The notes: a model not told the origin generated them from the letters alone. Shown: positions 1 through 12,534, counted from the first letter of the stretch. The stretch is 64,000 nucleotides of DNA from Phoma sp. XZ068 (GCA_004835665.1 ML240445.1:310001-374000), one strand, 5' to 3'. A program made the numbers and translations.

Positions 1-3000
1 GTGGTATAGATTTGCTCACACGTCTTGGATACGATATTAAGGTTTGTGCACAATAATTAGAGCTGAAAAGTAACTTCCATTCGAAAGTATCGATAATGTG
101 ATCTCCGTTTGCTGCGGCGTGAACACAGAAAGCACTGCTTGACCCGCTATTGTTCGAGCTGACGCTGCTGAGGTTGCTGATGTTGGCCTGCATTAGGTGC
201 ATGTACGATCTATCGATAAGTGTCGTGTACATATGTAGTCTGAAATGGGATGCTTTGCGCAACTCTGTGTGACCTTAGCTGACGCGGGGAAGCCAAAGTA
301 AGGAAAGTGAGCTTTTGCGAGGTCACGATACAGTAAGCGCCATCGTGCGGTCCGCTCCAGCGCAACGTGTCGCCCCTGTAGTAGATGTGATATTTAGGTT
401 CGGGTAATATGGCTGACTGTATGCGTATCGATATGATCGCGAGGCTGACCATGTGCTTGCAGGAAGCAGTGAGACATTAGCGATGGGGGATTCGAGCTGC
501 CAAGATTAAGAGGAGAGGAGGGAGGGCAATTTGTTGGCTGACGCCAGGAAGCCGGATCCGTCGACATCAAGTATTGGATTTCTTTATCTTGTCCAATGAG
601 GGGTACATTGGGCCGAATTGCCGCTTCTCGACGTATCACAAACGAGATGAGCGTTGAAAAGCAACTCGCGTGGGTGGTGCTACCAGATGCAACACAACGG
701 ATCAAACCGTTGAGGCGGGAGAACAGATGGCTCGAACTACAACCATCGTGCGCTGTGGTCCCACGTTCCTTGCTTTTGCCTTGCCGCCCGTGAAGTAAAG
801 GACCGTCCCGGATCTCGAGCCCGCTCGAGCGTATCCCGCCGCAGAGGCTGTGTAACAGTCGTTTTGGATGCGAGGGAAATTTATCAAGACTGTGGGTAGG
901 GCAGCCCTTTGGTTTGAGCGTGGGGCTGAGCAAAACTCCCTTCACTTGATCCTACGGGCAGGTGGCTAAATCGTGTTAGGGTGTTCCGTATCGGCTTTCT
1001 TGTGACAAGACAACTCCGTTCCGGGGCGCATGGTTCGATTAATGGTGCATTTTGTGAAGCCACTGAACTTGCCGTTGGAAAACGTGACCATCACATGTTG
1101 AGGCCGAGCACAGAACAATATGCAAGGATGCAAGACGGCTTGAACGAGAACGCGTCAACGTGTCGACCTTCCTCTCCGAGCGCCCGATGACTTGCAGAGG
1201 AGATCAAAGTAATGCCGGGCCCAAGTGAGTGCTTTGACGGTGAATGGACCGTGATGGGGTTTTTGGCCGAATCTCGGTGCCGGAGATGGCTGAATGCACC
1301 GGGACGATTGGGTGATCCGGGGTTGTGATTGATATCAGGCGTTCTGATATTGTTATGCTGAACGTTGAAGCTGCAGTGTTGTAGTCTATTTCTATGGTGC
1401 TGTCTGTGTACGGTGTTGTCACAAAGACTCACGCAAGATGCATCACGTCCACCTTGCTTGAACCGAGAATGCCGCGATGTTCGAATCGTTTTGTTAAGTC
1501 CGAGGTGATTTGTACATTACAAGGCTCATCTACCGTGCCCATCCGTGAGTATCGACACGGTGGGCCGGCAATCTAATTTGATGGTCTGTGACGAGGTCCT
1601 AACGCGGGAGAAACCTTCTGGAAGATGAGGTGCATCTGTAACAAAGCCAATTTGACCCTTAATTCGAACCGTTCGCCCAACATTGCGGAAGGCGAAAATC
1701 GCTGACTGGACTGTTCGTTGCGCATGGACTTGGACAATGGCATTTGGGCATGTCGGGGACTTCAGCAAAGGCCTGATGGTGACAGCGGAGAGCGGGAGAA
1801 CCAACAGACGGCATTACGTGCGTCCGGCAGAGACAGCTCGGCGAGAATGGCAAAGTGGACTTGCAAAATTTCTGCTCGCCGTGCGCAGCCCCTTTGTGGC
1901 ACTTTGTTGACGGTGTTCCTGGAGCAACTTTGCCGTACGGATGCTCGATGCTCCTGGCAGTTAGAGTTGGCCCTTGAGCATGCCATGGCTCCGTCGATCA
2001 CTCCAAGGTAACACGGCACGTCAGGCTCTCCACTCCCCGTCTACCCTGCGTGCTGTCTGGAACCCAGGCCGGAATGACGATGATGACATCGTATCCTGAA
2101 GGATTCTCAGCGATCAAACACAGTGATGCTGATGTTGGGCCGTCATGATTCTGGTGCTCTCATGATGAGCACATCAGCGACGGTCTCAATATCCCATCTC
2201 CCCACCACTTGACTCAAGAATAGGAAGATTTCACGCTGCTCTCTCACCATGGCTGTTCCGGGATGCCGCGGGGACGCTAGAAGCACGCCTCGACAGCGAA
2301 ACCACGTTGACGGTGTCGACAAAGCCTCTCGGCCAATAGTGGCAGCCGCTAGAGGGCAGGGCCAATGGGGTAAGGCTGCAAGATGCTCAGGAACCTGGCT
2401 CAAAACAGGTACTAGCGGCAGTCGGCGCCAGTCAGGATACGGAAAAGGGGCCGGAGTCGCGACGAAACGTGGTTGCCCCAGCGAAATGCCAGCCTGACAG
2501 TCCTGCCTGACAGAAGCTGATCGTCGTGAAAGGGCTGGGTTGCGCGGTGCTCAAGGTGCTGCGGCGCACAAGAGCGCAAGCATGCAAGGCGAGCCGCGTG
2601 TTGGCCGCTCCATCTTGGCTGGGGCAGCGCGGGCTTGATCTGGAGGCGAGGCTATGTCTCGTGCGGTGAGCGAGAGTCGTGGGCGTACATAAGACATGTG
2701 CGTGCTAATGCATATGCTGGAGTGGATAAATCTGGCTGCATCGGCGACATGGGACGTCACGTGCTGACACATAAAGTCGAGGGAATTGAGCAGCACGCGC
2801 AGCAGCCCAACCTCTGAGGTTCGTGACAATATCGAAAAAGGGGGCGGGCCGCCGCGAAGGAGGCCAATGGCGGGCGCGGTCACAGCCTAAGAGACATGCG
2901 TGCTGGTGCTGGACGCGTTCGATTTGGCAGTCGAGGGCGCCTTGCCGAAACGAGCACCGAGTGACCCGGCGCTCCTGCAACTTTCCATTGCGCCTGCCCT

Positions 3001-4025
3001 TACACGCCCGAGCCCGTTGACAGTCAGCCCCCGTCTCAAGACGGTCCTGCTCTCATTTCGCGCGACTCAATCTGGCTGGCCGCCACTCTCTCGTCTTGTT
3101 TTCAAACCCCCCAAATCCACGCCCTCGCCATGCGTTTGCACTTCACCGCTCGCCCTGCTCTTGCCGCTACTTGCTCTGCTCAGTGTTTCGCTCGCTAGCT
3201 GGTCGCGTCAACCCACTCCATCTGGGCCGCGAAGAACTGGCTGCCAACGCACGCATCTGCGACCGCCTTCACCACAGCAACAGACCGACTGCTGGCCTTG
3301 GACCGGGCTACGCCTGACTGGGGGTTCGGATCTTCATTATTACGCCTCGCAACGCTCCCCGGGCGCCCATCCACCCTAATTTCCCTCCTAGCCCGGCTAG
3401 ACGATTCGTGCAGAGGCCCATTCTCGCACCCTTCCTGTCTCTCATTAAAGAAACGGTCCATCAATCACAGAGGCTTGCCGCACCCGGCGCATTTCTGTTC
3501 GTGTTGTCTCCTCCCGTCAATCACGCCTGCCTCGCGTTAGCCCGCCTCGTCTTCCACCACCCGGACCGCAACCACTGGACCGGCCACCCTTTCTCAACCT
3601 TCAGTCGTCGGTCAAATCCACATCCCTCTAGCCCCCGACGCTCGGATCAAGCCCAAACCTCCCTGCCTGATCACAAAGCCATTGACGCTATGGTCACAAA
3701 GTCATACCTGATCAAGCTCACTAGAACATCCTAACTCACGGAATACTACCCGCCTACCGTGGTCCCGGGCGTGTCTCCACAGCCCTTTTCCAACCGTCGT
3801 CCCTCATTTCTTCGACATTCCCGCACTTGCATCAACCTGGACCCTTACTCCCTCTGCTATTGCACTCCAAACCCTTTGACACGCACTGGACTCCCCCTCC
3901 CCCTCCAGCCAACCTCGACATCAACCCAACTCGACCATCAGAAGAAACCAACACTTCAACCCTTGGAATGAGATGAGATAGACCACTTCGATCGATCAAT
4001 TCAAACCATCCAGGACTTCCCTTTG
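1..4025. other. gene-poor intergenic stretch and kinase leader
   Basis: I see no supportable gene here. The open frames on either strand are short (183 codons at most), carry no recognisable motif and do not join by splice sites into a family I know. From about 3000 onward the plus strand becomes strongly pyrimidine-rich, which is typical of promoters and long 5' leaders upstream of regulated fungal genes. This probably serves the kinase that begins at 4121. No tRNA-like A and B boxes in proper spacing were seen. Confidence 0.5.
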
Positions 4026-4073
4026 GTAAGCTCATCAGGTGCCTCCACACGGCATCGGTCTAACCTGCAACAG
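4026..4073 (+). other. predicted intron in the 5' UTR of the kinase gene
   Basis: A 48-nt segment starts GTAAGC, carries TCTAACC as a branch-point match and ends CAACAG, 47 nt before the kinase ATG. Its size and signals match the coding introns of this window. This is inference only, since nothing constrains reading frame in a leader. Confidence 0.45.
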
Positions 4074-4120
4074 TCCTGTGTATCACACAATAGTGTTGAG
4101 CAACTCACATCACATTCACA

Positions 4121-6495
4121 ATGCACTCAGAACCACGAGAGCTGCCCCATGGGTGGGCCTCTCTTGAGGAGAGGTATGAAGTGATGAAGGAGATTGGTGA
4201 TGGCAGCTTCGGCAGCGTCGCACTTGCACGCGTCCGAACTGCTGGCGCTCACATTGCCCGTCGCGGCACACTGGTAGGTGCCATATTGCGCGAACAAGGC
4301 CACCTTGAACGTCAACTGACGCGTCACAGGTCGCGATTAAGACGATGAAGAAGACCTTCGACTCATTCTCGAGCTGTCTGGAACTGCGAGAAGTCATCTT
4401 CCTTCGGTCATTGCCACCCCACCCTCACCTGGTACCTGCACTCGACATCTTCCTGGACCCTTACAGCAGGAGACTTCACATCGCCATGGAGTACATGGAC
4501 GGCAACTTGTACCAGTTGATGAAGGCGAGGGATCACAAGCCCCTAGATGCGTCTAGTGTACAAAGCATCCTCTTCCAGATTCTTGCAGGCCTCGAGCACA
4601 TTCACGCCCGCGAGTTCTTCCATCGCGACATCAAGCCAGAGAACATTCTCGTCTCGACATCACAGCAGAACGACTCATCGCATCCTTTCCGACGATACTC
4701 CGCAATGATGACACCCCCATCGACACCTCCTGCATACACCATCAAGATCGCCGATTTTGGACTCGCACGAGAGACGCACTCGAAGCTCCCTTACACGACC
4801 TACGTTTCGACGCGATGGTACCGCGCACCCGAAGTTCTGCTACGCGCCGGCGAGTACTCAGCCCCCGTTGACATCTGGGCTGTTGGCGCCATGGCGGTCG
4901 AGATCGCGACCCTGAAGCCGCTCTTTCCCGGTGGCAACGAGGTTGACCAGGTGTGGAGAGTATGCGAGATCATGGGCAGCCCGGGCGGCTGGATCAACAA
5001 GCACGGCCAGCCTGTTGGTGGTGGTGAATGGAAGGATGGTGTGAGACTTGCGCAGAAGCTGGGCTTCTCGTTCCCAAAGATGGCTCCGCACTCGCTCGAC
5101 ACAATCCTTCAGACACCGCAATGGCCTGCCAGCTTGGCCAAGTTTGTCACATGGTGTCTCCTGTGGGACCCGCGCAACAGGCCGACATCCACACAGGCTC
5201 TCGCCCACGAGTACTTCCAGAACGCTGTCGATCCTCTGCGCCTCAAATCGTCCTCTTCCCGCCTCCTAGGCCGCAAGCAGTCTGATCTGTCTTGCAAAGA
5301 TTCCCCTGACGCGTCTCCCAGCATCACGTCAAAGACTTCGTCATGGCTGCGCCGATCGCTAGTCGCTCGCGAGAGCGCTCCAGCTGTACCACAACACGTT
5401 ACGCCTGTGCAACAAATGTCACCACGCCCATCACCACAGCAAGCCAACACGAGCGATCCAAGTGGATCAATCAAGCAACGTCCCAATCCAGCTAAGCGGG
5501 CTACGTGGACAAATGGAGTGCCCAACAACGGCGCCCCTATCCCTATCCTGCCTTCCATCCGGCCTGTCTCCCCGCTCTCTGCAGAGGTCACTGCACAAGC
5601 AAGTGTACGTGCTGCCGACAAGGAGGGAAAGGCCAAAATTGGACGCCAGCTATCGCTCGCATCGCATGGCAACCACTATGCAGATGCTCACCGCCAGGAA
5701 GCAGAGAGGGCGTTGAACGGTCAGTCAGGACTCGCGTCGCCAGCAAGCGGACACAAAGAGGGTTTTTTCTCACATCTCCGCAAGCGCGCTCGACGCCTTT
5801 CAGGCCGTTACCCAACACCTATGTCGCCAAACTCGGACGATGTCGAGGCTAATGCGGGCTGTGCCCCATGGGCCGGCTCCGCTCGGTCATCACTGATTGT
5901 TGATCAGCCACTCGCCGCAGCACCAGCAGCAAAGCCCGACTACTCTGAGTTGGACAAAGCTCTCCAGCATGTGAGGTGCACTGTCGAGAACAACGCGGCG
6001 AAGCAGCGTGTTGCATCGAATCCCGTGCTAAAGAGGCATCACTCTGTGCCTCACGGCCCTGAGCCCCGTGTCTCTGAGAACGGCGTCGGTGGACCCATCT
6101 CCAGCAGAACTAGGCGAGCGGTTCAGAGCAAGTCAAACCCTGCGAACCCGCCCAACAAGTACGAGACTCCCAACGAGGAGGAAGAGCTGCTCAGTGAGGT
6201 GCTCGCTTCTGCCCACAAGGCTGCGAAAAAGCTGGACCACCAGCAAAGGGTACCGCGCCACGCCCACTCTCATACAGAACCCTCCGCATCTTACCTCACT
6301 CCTTCGCCATCCGCCAATCGCAACACCGCGTTCAACCAGAACAACTTCGCTACGCCAAGCAAACCTATGGATATCTCAAAACCTTATCCTGTTCAAGACG
6401 AGAACGTGTCGAAATGGCCTACACCTCCGGATGATTCGGACTGGGCCAGCAGCGTAGCAGCGAGTCTTATGGCAACCCAATCGCTATACCGGTAG
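4121..6495 (+). CDS. Ime2/MAK-type CMGC serine/threonine kinase
   Basis: Exons 4121-4273 and 4330-6495 give 772 aa; the 56-nt intron splits the kinase N-lobe. Visible motifs are the glycine loop GDGSFGSV (26-33), VAIK lysine 55, HRD at 149-151, DFG at 193-195, the activation-loop TTY (207-209) and APE at 217-219. YTTYVSTRWYRAPE is the signature of the RCK/MAK/Ime2 branch, where the TxY residues are phosphorylated. About 30 extra residues sit between the catalytic loop and DFG. Residues after about 330 are a long Ser/Pro-rich, basic, probably disordered tail. In other fungi this family (S. cerevisiae Ime2, U. maydis Crk1) links nutrient signals to meiosis, morphogenesis or light response. The start was chosen because it gives a complete N-lobe and the frame stays continuous across the intron. 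Which paralogue it is remains uncertain. Confidence 0.9.
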
Positions 6496-8921
6496 TTTCA
6501 CCTCCGGTCAAAATCTTTCGCTTCGTTCTCAACCTTTTCGATCACATACTAAGTGTAATTTACGGCCTACATCTCCATCGCCAGCTTGTGCTCGCGCCAA
6601 TCACCATACCTTGGACCGCATGACATTGAGCTTCGGTCTCCCGTCTGGAACGGTGCACAAAGGGTCACAAAAGCGGCGGCGTTCCAACATCACAGAACAG
6701 TCGTTCACATCTCGCAGTATTGCCTCATCTCTCTCTCTCTCTCAAGCGATGCAATCGTTCTGTACACCACATCTTTCTATATCGGATACTATACTTTTGG
6801 CGGCATTTTCATTTTCATCTGGCGAGGGCATTATCGCACATGCATGGGATCGTTGATATCTCTTCTGGGTAGGGATGAATCTGGGACATCCCGCACTTAC
6901 TTCTTCACCCTGTTTTATCTGGGCAACATTTTCGTCAAAGATACCTCGCTAGACCGTTCAGCACACATTTCCTTGTCAGCTTTATTTCGTTGTTCCTGGC
7001 GGATACCCAATTTGCATTTGGCGACTACATGAACGTTGTCGACCCCGCAATCTCCACTTGTTTTTGGCTAGGATGGAAGTCACGTTGGACCTTGTTTTGG
7101 AATACTTGGTGCACGGATGGGCTTATGGTGTTGTTCATAGATAGCTAGTCCTGTTGAGCGATCAACTCCATTTCCTTCCCCACTCTCTCCTTGCGTTTCC
7201 CGGCAACCATACACTCCAGTTATAGACATGGTGGGCGTTTTCTTTGCCTTTTTTCGCGACTATTCGCCCAGAGAAGTTTGGACGTTCCTTGTAATCACCT
7301 AATGTCGCCTCGCTCGACAACACACTTGTTCTCTTGACCGCCGGCTGGTCCCTGTACATTTTTATAGTTCCCTCGAGGCGGAAGGACCTCGAGGACGGAG
7401 GGAAGATGGGTTGATACCACTGCGCTGTCTTGTCATTATTCGGCTGGACCGCACAACATATCAATCTCCTATGTAGCAAACCAATCAACTCCGGTGCTCG
7501 CATTGCGGCACCAACCAACAACAGCCAACACACATGAAGTGATCTCTTAGTTGCACAATTCGCCGCCAACGAGTCAATGTTTGACAGGACGCGCAGTCGA
7601 GCACGCCAGCACCTGAACAACGCACAAGCAACCCACCATGACCCCTCCACGAACTTACGGCCAAGGCCGTCGACAAGTTTCTTGCCCGAGGCCCTCTATT
7701 GCCCCTCCTTGATCAGCTTTTGTCACCGCCACGTCAACACAGGGCAACATGCGTTCGAGGAGTCGCCACAAACACATCACTCGCATCAGCACAGACTGGC
7801 TTTGTTGTTAGTGCTGGCACAGGATCGGGAGCATGGACGTGGCTACACGGCAGGACGAGGATATCCTCGTCACCTTCATCTCAGCACCATCGTACCTCGG
7901 CGGACTAAGCGTAGTCTCGGATCTGAGCAAGTGCAGCTGGCAGCCTTACCGTGCCGTCCGAAGCATGTCCGGATCGTCAGGGTGAGGCGGTGACAAGGTC
8001 ATCCTCGCTGTTGTTGTAGTGGCGCCCGAGGAGAGGATGCGTAGACCCTGATGGACGCGTATGCAGTTGTTGGAAGGCGCGTTGGGAGACGGAGAAGTGC
8101 ATGCCTTCCATGACGAGCACATGCAGGGTCTGTGTACGGCAGGTGTGGTGCGGGTAGGTGCATGTACATATGTACCTGCCTTGTGTAGCGCGTTTTGCTT
8201 GGTATTCTCCGTGTAGGCTACTTGTGGGTAATTGACTATCTAGTTGAGGTATATACTATGTCGAGCCAGACTGGTGTTCAAGTGTACCCTCCACTCACAG
8301 TCATACCTTCGTATACGCAATTAGCTTCCGAGACGGCAGTCCAGTCTGTGGTTCAGGTAAGGTTGTACGACCAGCGACGGGCCGCTGCATGCATGCACGT
8401 AGATCAAGGGAGGCTGCGTTACGGTCCCGTAGACGTCAGTATGTCTTGTCGCTTTGGGCGTAGGGTACCGTCTTTCCACACGACGCAGTCGTCCAGTCAC
8501 CAGCCAGAGATGGGATGCTGCGAGGGTACAGGCTCGTTAGTGTACCCGCAGCTCGAATGCGCAAGTCGGAACGAGCGGAGGAGAATCGGCGCAGCACGTG
8601 AGCACGTCGACAAACCCCGCGCCCTCGATTGGCTGGGTAGGGTGGCGGAAAAGAGTCAAAAGCCGCGGGCGCAGATGTGATATGCAGGCTTATCGATAGG
8701 CGCGCCGCTGCGGTGCTGCGAAATAGTTTGGCTTCTCCGCGCTTCGGCGGCGATTACATATCAACATCCGCTACTTCTTTTCTTGCCGTGTGCCTGTCTG
8801 TCTCTCCCGGGTTGTACGTTGTAAACGCTGTACTTGCTCTTTGATTGTTTGAGCTGCGCCGGTCGCATCCAGGATTCGCATAGGAACTGCCGCCACCCCT
8901 CCCCCGCCATCACTCGCGACC
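6496..8921. other. intergenic region between kinase and NAR1
   Basis: This 2.4 kb has no supportable gene. The first several hundred bases probably include the kinase 3' UTR. The plus-strand frame at 8195-8680 (161 codons) and the minus-strand frame at 7162-7650 (162 codons) lack known motifs and look like chance. A small hairpin (GGGTACA, 10-nt loop, TGTACCC) lies near 8524-8547. The last 250 bases are the probable NAR1 promoter. Confidence 0.45.
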
Positions 8922-10821
8922 ATGAGCGCGATTCTCTCCGCCGACGATCTCAACGACTTCATATCGCCGGGTGTCGCGTGCATAAAGCCTATCGAGACAT
9001 TACCAGTGAAAGAGGAAACCAGCTCCGTACGACGAGCCTACGTTATGACTCCAGGCGCATGCTAACCGCTGCCAGAACCCGTACGAAGTCACAACCGAAG
9101 AGAAGGCCGCCGCCGCAGAACCACCGCCGCCCGCGCAGATATCGCTCACAGACTGCCTGGCCTGCTCAGGATGCGTCACGAGTGCCGAGGCTGTACTGGT
9201 GCAGCTGCAATCGCACAACGAGGTCCTGTCCACGTTGGACACATACAAGTCGCTGGACGCCCCATGGCTGGCACAGAACGGGACGAACGGGGCCACGAAT
9301 GGGCACTCTCATACAAACGGCTGCAATGGGAACCATGCTGAGGGGAAGCTCTTTGTGGCTAGTGTGTCACCGCAGGCGCGCGCAAGTCTGGCGGCAGTCT
9401 TCAACGTGAGCGAGGAAGAAGCTGGGAACATGATCACGCAGCTGCTGAGCGGGCCGTCTGGCGTGAAGGCAGGAGGACACCAGGGCAGCGCATTCACATG
9501 GGTCATCGACACGAATGTAGTGCGCGAAGCATGTCTGGTCGCAGCTGCAGACGAAGTTGCAGCCGCCCTGTCGCCAGATACCTCCAAGTCAGTCTCGAAG
9601 CCTGGGAGCGAGGGCGCAATCGATACCACACCGAAAGGACCCATCCTCACATCAGCATGTCCTGGCTGGATCTGCTACGCCGAAAAGACACATCCCTACG
9701 TCCTCCCCCACCTCTCGCGCCTCAAGTCACCACAAGCCCTGACCGGCACCCTCCTCAAGTCCGTTCTCAGTCAACGCTACAACATTTCCCCCTCGCAAAT
9801 ATGGCATCTCGCCATTATGCCCTGCTTCGACAAGAAACTCGAAGCCAGCCGCAGCGAGCTCACATCATCCGCATGGCTACCCGACCATGACCCTTCAGAG
9901 CCCGTCCGCGACGTCGACTGCGTCATCACAGCGCGTGAACTACTCTCCCTCGCCTCCGCCCGCAACATCTTCTTCTCCTCGCTCCCTCGTACACCGCTTA
10001 CCGACCGCACACCATTCCCCGACCCCACACTCGACGCCTTCCTCTTCCCCTCTCGACCAAGCCGAAAGAACCAGTCGCGAGACGCGGGTTCATCAGGTGG
10101 ATATCTCTACCACATCCTCCAGACATACCAGACCGCACACCCCGGATCCACCATCTCCGTCTCCCGCGGTCGCAACGCAGATGTCGTCGAATACACACTC
10201 ACACAAGGTCCCGAAACAATAATACGCATGGCGCGCTTCTACGGCTTCCGCAATATCCAGAACCTGGTCCGGCGCCTCAAGCCCGCCAAAATAAGCCGGC
10301 TGCCCGGCGGGAAAACCGGCGCCGTGAGACGACCCCCCGGCGCAAAGGGCGTGACAGAAACGAAAGACTATGCGTACGTCGAAGTCATGGCCTGTCCCGG
10401 CGGATGCACCAACGGCGGCGGCCAAGTCAAAGTCACCGAGGTCGACGAAATCCGCTCGCTCGAAGCGAAGCAAGACCCAGCCCTGATCGAGGAAAAGGAG
10501 ATTGTCCGGCCCGGTCCAAAAGAGCAGAAAGAGTGGCTCGCACGCGTAGACGAAGCGTACTTCTCGTCCTCAGACTCGGAATCAGACACCGACGCCGATC
10601 AGCAAATGCAAGATGTTAGTTCTCACGACGACATCATAAACGGCATCAACAGAACTCACATCAAGCACGTCATGGCGCACTGGTCGAACATCACACGCGT
10701 CGATACGCAGAGCCTGCTGTACACGAGCTACAGGAAGGTCGAGAGTGATGTCGGCAAGAAGAAGCAGAGTGATATGGAGCGCGTGGCGGGTTTGGCTGTT
10801 ACTGTTGGTGGGGGGTGGTAG
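8922..10821 (+). CDS. NAR1: cytosolic Fe-S cluster assembly factor Nar1
   Basis: Exons 8922-9026 and 9076-10821 give 616 aa; the 49-nt intron follows codon 35. Nar1 is an iron-only-hydrogenase-like protein of the cytosolic iron-sulfur assembly machinery, which passes clusters from the Cfd1/Nbp35 scaffold to the Cia1-Cia2-Met18 targeting complex. The N-terminal cluster ligands are all visible: C20 in SPGVACIKP, then C62, C65 and C68 in DCLACSGC, almost the same positions as in yeast. The H-cluster-like ligands follow in SACPGWICYAEK, MPCFDKK and MACPGGCTNGGGQ. A low-complexity insert near residues 90-105 and an acidic stretch near 540-555 look like lineage-specific loops. The start is fixed by the C20 context and splice-frame continuity. 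Confidence 0.95.
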
Positions 10822-11159
10822 ATTTTACGTATCTGAGGCATTTTAAGTATTTATGGGTTGGTGAATAACGCGAGGGTTGATTGAATAGAAAGAAAGGCAT
10901 TGGGTGGCGTTTAGATGGGTGGGCATTTACTTGATTTGCAGTCCGTACAGGATTGGGTTTGTAGTCGCTGAATAAAGCGGTTTTAAAGTTCACTGTCGTG
11001 TGTTTTTTTGTTGTGAAGTTGGTTGCGTCGATTGGATCGTGTCTGTGGGATTCTTGCTGCGAGCGGAGGGTGGTTAATGTGTGGATGGCTTCGAATAGGT
11101 CTGGTTTTGGAGGGATTGTGAGAGCGTGGTTGAGAGGGAGTTCGCCAGACCGAAAGGAG

Positions 11160-11592
11160 GCGCGTCTGACCATCGAGTAGTTGAACTGACCATAGGAGGC
11201 CCCACCCGACCAAGGGAAATTGCACCCGACCAAAGAAAACACACGATGAAAAGGAGCTCATCCCGCCACAAGATGTTCAACGGACCATTGAAAAGTTGAA
11301 CTGACCATTGAAAGTTAATCTGACCATAAGAGTTCAACTGACCATCACAAGTCCCACCAATTCAAACGCGAACGCGGCAGACCCGGCCAAAGGAAGCACA
11401 CCCGACCAAGAGTTCATCTGACCATGAGAAGTTGAACTGACCATCAAAAAGTTCAACTGACCAACAGGAAGGTCCACCCGATCAAGAGTTCATCTGACCA
11501 TAAGAAGCTCCACCCGACCAACGGAATCTCATCCAACCAAGAGGCGTTCGTTTCAGAAGTTCATCTGACTATAAAAAAGTTAAACCAACTAT
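11160..11592 (+). repeat. 20-bp periodic GACCAW array A
   Basis: GACCA cores occur at 11168, 11188, 11208, 11228, 11283, 11303, 11322, 11340, 11404, 11420, 11439, 11459, 11496 and 11516. Decayed copies are GATCA at 11480, AACCA at 11535, GACTA at 11567 and AACTA at 11587. Steps are mostly 16-20 bp. The unit reads roughly GACCAWNRRAAGYTCANCY, with the core constant and the rest variable. Copies toward the right end show G-to-A and C-to-T changes. No coding domain is present. Confidence 0.85.
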
Positions 11593-11888
11593 TAAAAATA
11601 CTATAAACTAACACACGAGCGCAGCAGACCCAACCAACGAAACCACGGAGGCAACTATCTTAACGCTAAACTAACCACAGCATACAGCGCGAGCGTACAC
11701 AATACACTTAACGCGTCTAAATAAACGCGTAGATTACTAACATTTTCTTACTAGCAGGCTTTAGAAGTAGAGGCTAGGATACACATTATACAGACCTAAC
11801 TATTAAAAACTTAGAGCCAACTAATAGTGTATATATAATAGAGTAAGTAACACAAACTACCTGCACTGACATTGTCGGCGTTTCAGGT
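11593..11888. other. AT-rich, TA-rich spacer inside the repeat island
   Basis: This is an AT-rich stretch with many TA steps and ACTAT/AACTA words between two oppositely oriented repeat arrays. It looks like further-decayed repeat sequence. The composition is consistent with repeat-induced point mutation, but I have not computed an index. No gene. Confidence 0.4.
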
Positions 11889-12011
11889 TGGTCGCCTCCT
11901 TTTTTCTGATGGTCGGACCTGCTATTAGTTGGTCAGGTCTGCTATTGGGTTAGGTTGGTCGGGTCTGTGGTTTAATGGTCAGTTCAGCTCGACGCGCTAT
12001 CAATGATGGTC
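11889..12011 (-). repeat. 20-bp periodic repeat array B (inverted)
   Basis: TGGTC cores (reverse complement of GACCA) occur at 11889, 11910, 11930, 11956, 11976 and 12007, spaced 21, 20, 26, 20 and 31 bp. The orientation is opposite to array A. Words such as GCAGACCY and GGAGGC that precede the core in other arrays are also found here when read on the minus strand. Confidence 0.8.
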
Positions 12012-12151
12012 ACACGTGTATCGCACTGAGGTAAAGATTTTAGTATCTCAGGCAACGCAAGACGTATGGGAAGAGTTGTAGCGGTTGATATACCTTCTTG
12101 CTTTGATGCTCATTCGTCTGCTGCCGGAACTGAGGCCCATATACCTCTACC

Positions 12152-12218
12152 GACCATTAAAGAGCTCAGGCGACCATGAGAAAGGTCGGGCGACCAAAAC
12201 TATAAACCCAGCCGACCT
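12152..12218 (+). repeat. 20-bp periodic repeat array C, forward half of a head-to-head pair
   Basis: GACC cores lie at 12152, 12172, 12192 and 12214, spaced 20, 20 and 22 bp. Within 18 bp they meet array D running the other way, so C and D form a convergent pair. Confidence 0.8.
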
Positions 12219-12231
12219 TGACAAATCTTGA

Positions 12232-12281
12232 TGGTCAGCTTGGCACGTCGATGGTCGCCTCCGTAATTCCGTTGGTCGGGT
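12232..12281 (-). repeat. 20-bp periodic repeat array D, inverted half of the pair
   Basis: TGGTC cores lie at 12232, 12252 and 12273, spaced 20 and 21 bp. The 16 nt at 12266-12281, read on the minus strand, equal the start of the 19-nt word shared by arrays A and E (ACCCGACCAACGGAATCTC). Confidence 0.8.
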
Positions 12282-12504
12282 CTGCGGTAATCTGTATAAC
12301 AGACCATAAATCAACTGTGAGACGAGCCCACTTTCCACGCCCATCTCTGAACTTCCTCGTCGTGCCAGGCACAGCTGTCCTGGCCATTACCTCTCAGATG
12401 CACTCCGTCTGCTCCACGATTGACCACGCTCAGCCCAAGTGACCGTGGCTCAAGTCGTTGCCTGCGCGCATGCCAGCCCAGCACGCCACAGCCAGCTACA
12501 GTAG

Positions 12505-12534
12505 ACCCGACCAACGGAATCTCGGGGCTGACCA
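12505..12534 (+). repeat. two-unit repeat fragment E
   Basis: Cores lie at 12509 and 12530, 21 bp apart. The 19 nt at 12505-12523 are identical to 11512-11530 in array A, which ties the dispersed pieces to one family. Confidence 0.75.

Noticed and set aside
394..945. 183-codon minus-strand frame in the left intergenic region
   Set aside because: No motif, no splice partners and composition like the surrounding non-coding DNA.
8195..8680. 161-codon plus-strand frame upstream of NAR1
   Set aside because: No recognised domain; begins and ends in sequence that looks intergenic.
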